This document shows, one piece after another, positions 31,486 to 37,317 of a stretch of 37,317 nucleotides of DNA. Origin of the DNA: Rubricoccaceae bacterium (GTDB taxonomy: Bacteria > Bacteroidota > Rhodothermia > Rhodothermales > Rubricoccaceae). The DNA lies in assembly GCA_024639085.1 (NCBI GenBank), contig JAHEJB010000010.1:1-37317 (forward strand). Direction: 5' to 3'. Below the pieces are notes generated by a model, which made no database searches, was not told the DNA's origin, and saw only the letters and a list, made by a program, of their open reading frames with translations. A program made the position numbers and the translations under genes. How positions within the stretch are numbered: the stretch's first letter is position 1; the number at the start of each line of letters is the position of its first letter.

Positions 31486-32369
31486 TTCCCGATCCAGTCC
31501 GCGAAGCCATTGAGCCGATAACAGGCTCAATCCAACGATCTGGGACGGTTGGCGGCGGCTGCATCGCGCACGCTACCAGGCTGGAGTCGCGGCAGGGACA
31601 GTTCTTTCTGAAGTGGGCGGAAGGTGAGGCTGGGCAGACCTTTGAAGCCGAAGCCGAGGGGCTCTATGCACTGCGCCAAGCCGCACGCGGACTCGATCTC
31701 CTCGTCCCGGAATCGCTCGATTTCAACAATGCCGATGCTCGTCCAGGCTATCTGTTGATGGAGTGGTTGGAACCGGGGCGGCCGGAACCAGACGATTGGC
31801 AACGGTTCGGTCGCGCGCTGGCAGAACTCCATCGAGTTGATGTCGCGGAGGGTGGAAGTGGGCCGTATGGCTACTCTTTTGACAACTGGATTGGCAGCAA
31901 ACCGCAGCAAAACGATTGGATGACATCGTGGCCAGAATTCTTCGGAGAGAAGCGGCTGCGTGCGCAGGCAGAGCTAGTGCGAGAACGCAGTGCGTGGAAT
32001 GCTGCGTGGGATGCACCACTCAATCGACTCATCTCACGTCTGCCAGAGATACTTCCAGAGACTCCGCAGCGCTCGCTCCTTCACGGAGATCTGTGGGCAG
32101 GCAATGCCCTGGCTACCTCAGATGGTCGATTTGCGTTGATCGACCCAGCCGTCTACGTCGGTCACAGCGAAGCCGATCTGACCATGACGGAGCTATTCGG
32201 GGGCTTTGCACCTGCGTTCTACGATGGCTATCGAGAAGCGTGGCCTGTGGACTCCCATTACCCCGAGCGCCGCGAGATCTACAACCTGTTCCATCTGATC
32301 AACCACCTTACGCATGGGCCGGGGTATGCGGGGCAGGTTGAGAGAGTCCTGAACAGGTTCGGAATCTAG
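31482..32369 (+). CDS. Fructosamine/ribulosamine 3-kinase family protein
   Basis: 295 residues with the aminoglycoside-phosphotransferase fold. The catalytic loop is LLHGDLWAGNAL (the HGDxxxxN pattern typical of FN3K) and the DPAVYVGHSEADLTMTELFGG segment carries the metal-binding Asp. These enzymes phosphorylate O3 of Amadori products on proteins; the product then falls off and frees the amine. Bacterial members act mainly on ribulosamines and erythrulosamines. Translation is coupled to the LMW-PTP gene (ATGA overlap). It converges on the HAD gene. Confidence 0.9.
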   Translation: MIPDPVREAIEPITGSIQRSGTVGGGCIAHATRLESRQGQFFLKWAEGEAGQTFEAEAEGLYALRQAARGLDLLVPESLDFNNADARPGYLLMEWLEPGRPEPDDWQRFGRALAELHRVDVAEGGSGPYGYSFDNWIGSKPQQNDWMTSWPEFFGEKRLRAQAELVRERSAWNAAWDAPLNRLISRLPEILPETPQRSLLHGDLWAGNALATSDGRFALIDPAVYVGHSEADLTMTELFGGFAPAFYDGYREAWPVDSHYPERREIYNLFHLINHLTHGPGYAGQVERVLNRFGI

Positions 32370-32389
32370 TGCCGCAACATTTCGTCCAC

Positions 32390-33067
32390 CTAAGCCAATT
32401 GGAATTCGACTAGTGTTTCCAGCACGACATCCGGTTCGTGTGCCGCTAGCTCATCTACCGTAAAGTGCCCCGTAGCTACCCCCACCGTCGTCGCGCCGAT
32501 GATCTTCCCACATTCGATGTCGCGGGGGGTGTCTCCGATGACGACCACGTCCTTGCCTGCGAACGATCTCCCTGTGTGGTTTGAAGCGCGCTGAAGTGCG
32601 AAGGGAGGCAGCTCGTTGCGTTCCTCCGCGTCGTTTCCAAAGGCCCCGAACGGGAAGTAGCCATCCAGATTGATTTGCGAGAGCTTCAGATAGGCCATCT
32701 CCTGCACATTCCCAGTTAGCAGTCCAAGCTGTGCGTCTTCCTCCTCGTGAAAATGCTGAACGAGCTCAACGGCTCCGGGCAATCCCCGAACATCCGCCGT
32801 GGGCAGATACCCCCGTGCCGCTTCCTTGTAGGCCTCCAGCGTCTCAGTCACGGCTTCCTCAATGGTGCCAGCGAATGTGCCGCCAAGCTCGATATCCAGC
32901 ATTACGATCTCACGGAAGATCTGCGGATCGGTCTTGCCTGAGAAGGAGATGCCATCGAACGAGAGCGGTCTGCCGAAGACATTGGCTAGCGCCAAACTCA
33001 CAGCATCCTTGTCCAAGCCTTTGATCGTCAGTAACGTACCGTCGATGTCGAAGAGGATGAGTTTCAT
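32390..33067 (-). CDS. HAD-family hydrolase (phosphoglycolate phosphatase-like)
   Basis: 225 residues from ATG 33067. Motif I is FDIDGTLL with the nucleophile and acid Asp; motif II is in GLLTGN; motif III/IV is VVIGDTPRDIECGKIIGA. A helical cap domain lies between I and II. It belongs to the Gph-like group, which dephosphorylates small phosphorylated metabolites; the substrate is unknown. The start overlaps the stop of the dTDP-glucose dehydratase gene by 4 bases, so it is co-translated with it. A start 26 codons upstream lies inside that gene and is unlikely. Confidence 0.88.
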   Translation of the reverse strand: MKLILFDIDGTLLTIKGLDKDAVSLALANVFGRPLSFDGISFSGKTDPQIFREIVMLDIELGGTFAGTIEEAVTETLEAYKEAARGYLPTADVRGLPGAVELVQHFHEEEDAQLGLLTGNVQEMAYLKLSQINLDGYFPFGAFGNDAEERNELPPFALQRASNHTGRSFAGKDVVVIGDTPRDIECGKIIGATTVGVATGHFTVDELAAHEPDVVLETLVEFQLA

Positions 33068-34128
33068 CCGTACTGCTCGGCCAGATACTCCCGGTACGAT
33101 CCATCCATGACCGCATCCAGCCACTCGCGGTTGCTGAGATACCATTGCACCGTCTCGCGCATGCCCTGTTCAAACGTGTGGGCCTGCCTCCAGCCGAGCT
33201 CGCTCTCCAGCTTCGAGGGGTCAATGGCGTAGCGAAAATCGTGGCCCGGGCGATCCGCGACAAACGCGATTTGCTTCCGGGCTGTTCCTACTTCTCGCTC
33301 CAGTGCCTCATCTACTAGATCGCAGATGGTTTCAACGACGGCGAGGTTTTTCATCTCAGCGCGCCCTCCGACGCAGTACGTCCCGCCGTCGCGGCCATTG
33401 CGGAGGATCAAGTCGATAGCGTCCACATGGTCTTCCACGTGCAGCCAGTCGCGTACGTTGGCGCCTTTGCCGTAGACTGGCAACGGTTCGCCCGCTGCAG
33501 CCTTCACGATCATCAGGGGGACCAGCTTTTCGGGGAATTGAAACGGCCCGTAGTTGTTTGAGCAATTCGAGATCACAATAGGCAATCCGTATGTGTCGTG
33601 GTAAGCTCGAACGAGATGATCAGACCCAGCCTTCGATGCAGAATACGGCGAATGAGGGTCGTAGGGGGTGGATTCTGAGAACTCGCCCGTGTCGTCGAGC
33701 TCACCGAAGACTTCGTCCGTAGAGACGTGGTAGAAGCGTACATCGCCGAATGAACCGTCGTTCATCCATGTCTTCCTGGCCGCATCCAGAAGGGTTGCTG
33801 TGCCGACTACGTTGGTCCGAACGAAGGCTAGCGGATCCATGATGGAGCGGTCCACGTGGCTCTCTGCAGCAAAGTGAACGACCGTCGAGAATCGACGCTC
33901 ATCATACAACCGGTTTACTAACCCGCCATCCGCGATGTCGCCGCGTACGAAGGTGTAGTTCTCGGCGTCCTCGATGGCCTTCAGATTGAGGAGGTTTCCA
34001 GCGTATGTCAGCAAGTCAAGATTGACGAACGCCACATCTGGGTAGTGGGGCACGACTCGAAGCAAAAAGTTCGAGCCGATGAAGCCGGCGCCGCCGGTTA
34101 CGAGGATAGATGTCGGGGAGTGGGACAT
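33064..34128 (-). CDS. rfbB: dTDP-glucose 4,6-dehydratase
   Basis: Converts dTDP-glucose to dTDP-4-keto-6-deoxyglucose, the branch point to dTDP-rhamnose and other deoxysugars. About 354 residues from ATG 34128 (MSHSPTSILVTGGAGFIGSNF). NAD motif TGGAGFIGSN, the HFAAESHVDRSI segment, the TDEVFG active-site motif and YSASKAGSDHLVRAY are all typical of RmlB. A longer open frame upstream covers the palindromic intergenic sequence and is not coding. The other rml genes are not in the window. TATCTTTG on the minus strand 10 bases before the start (about 34137-34144) is a good -7-type element. Confidence 0.95.
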   Translation of the reverse strand: MSHSPTSILVTGGAGFIGSNFLLRVVPHYPDVAFVNLDLLTYAGNLLNLKAIEDAENYTFVRGDIADGGLVNRLYDERRFSTVVHFAAESHVDRSIMDPLAFVRTNVVGTATLLDAARKTWMNDGSFGDVRFYHVSTDEVFGELDDTGEFSESTPYDPHSPYSASKAGSDHLVRAYHDTYGLPIVISNCSNNYGPFQFPEKLVPLMIVKAAAGEPLPVYGKGANVRDWLHVEDHVDAIDLILRNGRDGGTYCVGGRAEMKNLAVVETICDLVDEALEREVGTARKQIAFVADRPGHDFRYAIDPSKLESELGWRQAHTFEQGMRETVQWYLSNREWLDAVMDGSYREYLAEQYG

Positions 34129-34195
34129 GGTGGCGCAAAGATAGAACGCCTGATTGCAGGCTCGCGACGAATCTTCGGTAAGAGTGTAGATGTAA

Positions 34196-34228
34196 GCGAA
34201 CCCCTCCCTTTCTAAGGGAGGGGTTCGC
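34196..34228. repeat. Perfect 15-bp inverted repeat in the rfbB-polA intergenic region
   Basis: GCGAACCCCTCCCTT (34196-34210), loop TCT, then AAGGGAGGGGTTCGC (34214-34228). It lies between two divergent genes and so cannot be a terminator for either. It looks like a mobile or dispersed palindromic intergenic repeat. Confidence 0.7.
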
Positions 34229-34276
34229 GCCGAAGGCTGGATCGGAGGGTTTGTTGGAAACTGGCAGCAAACCCAA

Positions 34277-34294
34277 CCCCGCAAGCTTGCGGGG
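34277..34294. repeat. 18-base perfect palindrome in the rfbB-polA intergenic region
   Basis: CCCCGCAAGCTTGCGGGG reads the same on both strands. It lies about 50 bases past the previous inverted repeat and 70 bases before the polA start, with AGAAGGGGGCGG after it. It is likely part of the same repeat element. Confidence 0.6.
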
Positions 34295-34363
34295 GAGCCA
34301 CCTTGAGAAGGGGGCGGTTTCCCGTCCCCACCGTAGATTCCATCAAAAGAAACCCCTTCCCCG

Positions 34364-37180
34364 ATGCCCGATCAGGCGACACTATTCGACGAGCCGAAGT
34401 CTAAGAAGTCCACGACAGGCGCGCGCGAGCAGCTCTACCTCGCCGATGCGATGGCGCTGGCGTACCGTGCCCACTTCGCGTTCATTCAGCGACCACTCAT
34501 CAATTCGAAAGGACAGGATACCTCGTGCATCTACGGCTTTGTAAACAGTTTGATCAAACTGATGGAGGACGAGGACCCTGATCACATCGCCGTGGTGTTC
34601 GACGCACCAGGCAAGACCTTTCGGGATGAGATATTTGAGCAGTACAAGGCCCATCGTCCGCCCATGCCGGATGGTATCCGGGAAGGCATCCCGTACATCA
34701 AGAAGATTGTTGAAGCGCTGGATATCCCCGTACTCGAAGTCGACGGGGTGGAGGCCGATGATGTGATCGGCACGATGGCGAAGAAGGCTGAGGCCGAAGA
34801 TGTAGACGTGATCATCATCTCACCCGATAAGGACTTCCGCCAGCTCATTAGCGAAAACGTTTCGATGCTTCGTCCTGCTTACCGCGGCGAAGGCTTCAAC
34901 AGGGAAACCTTGGATACCTTCCGGGAGCGGTTTGGTGTAGAGCCGATTCAGTTCATCGATGTTCTGGCGCTAATGGGGGACGCCGCTGACAACGTTCCAG
35001 GAGTGCCAGGGATAGGTGAGAAGACCGCTCTAAAGCTCCTCGCAGAGCATGGATCGGTTGAGAAACTCCTGGAGGTTGGTCCGACGCTGAAGGCCAAACG
35101 TGCACGGGAAGGCCTCACAGACCACGCGGACGCAGCGCGGATGTCAAAGGAACTCGTCACCATAATGATTGACGTTCCGCTCACCGTGGATTGGCACACG
35201 TTGCAGAAGACGCCGCCCAATATGCCCGCCGTCCATAAATTGTTCGATGAGCTGGAATTTGGAACGCGTCTGCGCGAGCGCGTCGTGAAGTATGCATCGG
35301 GCGAAGGGGTTGTCGTTGAGGAAGCCGTTGCGCCGGAGGCAGAGAATCCGCTGGACGCGGCGACGATGAACACCGACGGTGCGGTCTATACGACCGCCTT
35401 GGCAAAAGGTGATCTCGCGAAGGCGGTCAAGCACATCGACGGCCAGCCAGAGTTCTGCTTCGACACGGAGACCACATCAAAAGACCAGATGATGGCTTCG
35501 CTTGTCGGCGTCGCGATTTCAGGCGATGAAGGCAAGGCCGCGTACCTCCCGACGCCGATGCCGGACGGCACACAAACTGAAGACATCCTTAATGCCATCA
35601 GAGGGCCGTTGGAGGATGAGTCGGTTTTGAAAATCGGCCACAACTTGAAGTACGACATCACGGTGCTCGCGAGGCATGGCGTGCGCGTCCGGGGGCCTTT
35701 GTTCGACACGATGGTGGCACACTATCTCGTCGACGCGGAAGGGGGCCACAAGATGGACGATGTCGCGAAAGAGCTGCTCAACTACACGCCGCAGCCCATT
35801 TCGGATTTGATCGGAGCGGGCAAAGACCAGATCTCCATGCGCGATGTGCCCATTGAGAAGGCGGGTCCATATGCCTGCGAGGATGCCGATATCACGTTGC
35901 GCCTCGTGCCGATCCTCCGTAAGAAACTGAAGGAGGATGAACTGACGGGTATTGCTGAGGACATCGAGTTTCCGTTGATCCATGTGCTCTCGGACATGGA
36001 GATGGCGGGCGTGAAGATTGATCGAGGGATGCTAGAGCAGATTAGCAAGGATTTTTCCGACGAGCTGGACCGCCTCGAGAAGGAGATTTACAAGGCCGCC
36101 GGGACGGAGTTCAACATCGCGTCACCGAAGCAGATTGGCGACATCATGTTTGGTCCGACGGAAGCCGGTGGGCTGGGTTTGGAGCCGGTCGAGAAGACCT
36201 CCAAGGGCCAACCGAGTACGAACGAGCGTGTGATGAGCATTTTGGCGGCGGAGCACGAGTTGCCCGCCCTCATTCTCGACTGGCGCAAATTCGCGAAGCT
36301 CAAGAGTACGTACGTCGACAAACTACCGGAGCTGATTCACCCCGAAACGGGCCGCGTCCACACGGACTTTAGCCAGACTATTGCGGCAACGGGACGCCTT
36401 TCTTCGAATAACCCAAACCTCCAAAACATTCCGATTCGCTCGGACGAGGGTAAGGAAATCCGGCGAGCGTTCATCGCGGAAGACGGATTCAAGCTTCTCT
36501 CCGCCGACTATGCGCAGATCGAACTCCGCATCATCGCGCACATGAGCGGTGACAAGGGGTTGGTAGAGGCGTTCAAGGAAGGATTGGACATCCACACGGC
36601 CACGGCGGCAAAGGTATTTGATGTAACGCTCGACGACGTGACGCGTGAGATGCGTGGCAACGTCAAGCAGGTCAATTACGGCATTCCGTACGGGATCTCC
36701 CCGTTCGGTCTCGCTCAGCGAATGCGCATAGGTCGCGCGGAGGCCCAGGCGCTGATCGATCAATACTATGCGTCGTACCCGGAGGTGCCTCGGTTCCTCC
36801 ATCAGTTGGTCGAATCGGCTAGAGACAAAGGCTACGCGGAGACCTTGATGGGGCGCAAGCGGTGGCTGCCGGCGCTCAAGAGTAACAACCACAACCTTCG
36901 TGCGGGAGCCGAGCGAGTAGCTGTTAACATGCCATTCCAGGGCACACAGGCCGATATGATCAAGCTGGCCATGGTAAACATCCACCGCCGGCTTGCGGAC
37001 GAGGGCCTGAAGAGTCACATGATCCTGCAAGTCCACGACGAGCTCGTGTTCGAGGTCGCGGACGCCGAAATCGACCTGATGAAAAAGTTGGTCGAGGAGG
37101 AGATGAAAGCCGCGCTACCGCTTGATGTGCCGATTGAAGTGGGGCTAGGCGTTGCGGACAATTGGCTGGATGCGCATTGA
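34364..37180 (+). CDS. polA: DNA polymerase I
   Basis: 938 residues, full length. The 5' nuclease domain (about 22-310) has VEADDVIGT, SPDKDF and GDAADNVPGVPGIGEKTA. The 3'-5' exonuclease looks active: FDTET, GHNLKYD and YACEDAD carry its acidic residues. The polymerase domain has ATGRLSSNNPNLQNIP, motif A DYAQIELR, motif B KQVNYGIPYG and motif C QVHDELVFEV. Tyr772 in motif B replaces the usual Phe at the position of E. coli F762. The first 22 residues (MPDQATLFDEPKSKK...) are an extension, and QATLF resembles a sliding-clamp-binding motif. It does gap repair and Okazaki-fragment processing. Confidence 0.98.
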   Translation: MPDQATLFDEPKSKKSTTGAREQLYLADAMALAYRAHFAFIQRPLINSKGQDTSCIYGFVNSLIKLMEDEDPDHIAVVFDAPGKTFRDEIFEQYKAHRPPMPDGIREGIPYIKKIVEALDIPVLEVDGVEADDVIGTMAKKAEAEDVDVIIISPDKDFRQLISENVSMLRPAYRGEGFNRETLDTFRERFGVEPIQFIDVLALMGDAADNVPGVPGIGEKTALKLLAEHGSVEKLLEVGPTLKAKRAREGLTDHADAARMSKELVTIMIDVPLTVDWHTLQKTPPNMPAVHKLFDELEFGTRLRERVVKYASGEGVVVEEAVAPEAENPLDAATMNTDGAVYTTALAKGDLAKAVKHIDGQPEFCFDTETTSKDQMMASLVGVAISGDEGKAAYLPTPMPDGTQTEDILNAIRGPLEDESVLKIGHNLKYDITVLARHGVRVRGPLFDTMVAHYLVDAEGGHKMDDVAKELLNYTPQPISDLIGAGKDQISMRDVPIEKAGPYACEDADITLRLVPILRKKLKEDELTGIAEDIEFPLIHVLSDMEMAGVKIDRGMLEQISKDFSDELDRLEKEIYKAAGTEFNIASPKQIGDIMFGPTEAGGLGLEPVEKTSKGQPSTNERVMSILAAEHELPALILDWRKFAKLKSTYVDKLPELIHPETGRVHTDFSQTIAATGRLSSNNPNLQNIPIRSDEGKEIRRAFIAEDGFKLLSADYAQIELRIIAHMSGDKGLVEAFKEGLDIHTATAAKVFDVTLDDVTREMRGNVKQVNYGIPYGISPFGLAQRMRIGRAEAQALIDQYYASYPEVPRFLHQLVESARDKGYAETLMGRKRWLPALKSNNHNLRAGAERVAVNMPFQGTQADMIKLAMVNIHRRLADEGLKSHMILQVHDELVFEVADAEIDLMKKLVEEEMKAALPLDVPIEVGLGVADNWLDAH

Positions 37181-37317
37181 CGAAACTCTCCCCCTAGACA
37201 GGGGCAGGCGGTAGACGGGGTTAGTAGCCAAACTCGGTCGACCACCCCCGGCCCCGCCGGTCCAAGAGAGGAGCTCTTTAGATTGGCTCTACTCCTGCGT
37301 ATTTCACCCCCGTCAAC
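37181..37317. repeat. GC-rich palindromic intergenic sequence after polA
   Basis: CCCCT-AGAC-AGGGG (about 37191-37204) is a 5-bp stem with a 4-base loop, followed by C/G-rich runs (CCACCCCCGGCCCCGCCGG) and AAGAG-AGGAG-CTCTT. The style matches the repeat upstream of polA. No gene is evident up to the window edge. The first hairpin might also act as a weak transcript end for polA. Confidence 0.4.

Noticed and set aside
34129-34284. N-terminal extension of dTDP-glucose dehydratase to 34284
   Set aside because: It translates the palindromic intergenic repeat; the Rossmann motif begins properly after ATG 34128.
36323-37036. 237-residue reverse-strand open frame inside polA
   Set aside because: Antisense to conserved polymerase motifs A to C; a by-product of codon bias.

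Overview
The window looks like chromosomal DNA of a Gram-negative member of the Bacteroidota/Rhodothermota/Balneolota side of the tree. The support is LPS export genes in the order lptC, OstA-like, lptB; a small protein family I know mainly from Bacteroidota and relatives (24090-24602); a DUF4230 protein; generally weak Shine-Dalgarno sequences; and a middling GC content. I favour a Rhodothermales-like bacterium, by inference only. There are no rRNA or tRNA genes, CRISPR arrays, transposases or integrases that I can see.

Layout. 1-4656 is a surface-polysaccharide region: the tail of a plus-strand gene, a polysaccharide deacetylase and a sulfotransferase on the minus strand, then a GT4 glycosyltransferase overlapping a Wzx/MVF-type flippase. 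4718-6596 is the most unusual part: a promoter, two bacterial microcompartment (BMC) shell proteins, and a YbbR/CdaR-like membrane protein that overlaps the second shell gene. No microcompartment enzyme or pentamer gene is in the window. The second shell protein has a changed pore loop and an extra C-terminal Rho_N/SAP-like module. 6660-8965 holds an EamA transporter, a DUF4230 protein and an unrecognised membrane protein. 8971-11008 (minus) is a partner-switching cassette: STAS antagonist, RsbW-like kinase, and a receiver-PP2C phosphatase, with no sigma factor beside it.

11311-14467 is the lptC/OstA-like/lptB LPS export operon. It is followed by DAHP synthase, glmS overlapping prfA, and the rpsF-rpsR-rplI ribosomal operon, which ends in a clear intrinsic terminator at 20201-20234. 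20265-21926 carries three small plus-strand genes: a stand-alone DsbD-N domain protein, a CAP-domain lipoprotein and a thioredoxin-type arsenate reductase. 21944-28686 is all minus strand: L,D-transpeptidase, a 2TM-RCK potassium channel, the small Bacteroidota family, an FkbM methyltransferase, dxs and an NAD-dependent epimerase.

28898-32369 (plus) is an apparent operon of a large polytopic membrane protein, a low-molecular-weight phosphatase and a fructosamine/ribulosamine kinase. The last two look like a two-step protein deglycation unit. 32390-34128 (minus) is a HAD phosphatase overlapping dTDP-glucose 4,6-dehydratase. The window ends with a full-length polA, flanked on both sides by GC-rich palindromic intergenic sequence. 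Its polymerase carries Tyr at the position that sets dideoxynucleotide discrimination, and it has an N-terminal peptide resembling a sliding-clamp-binding motif.
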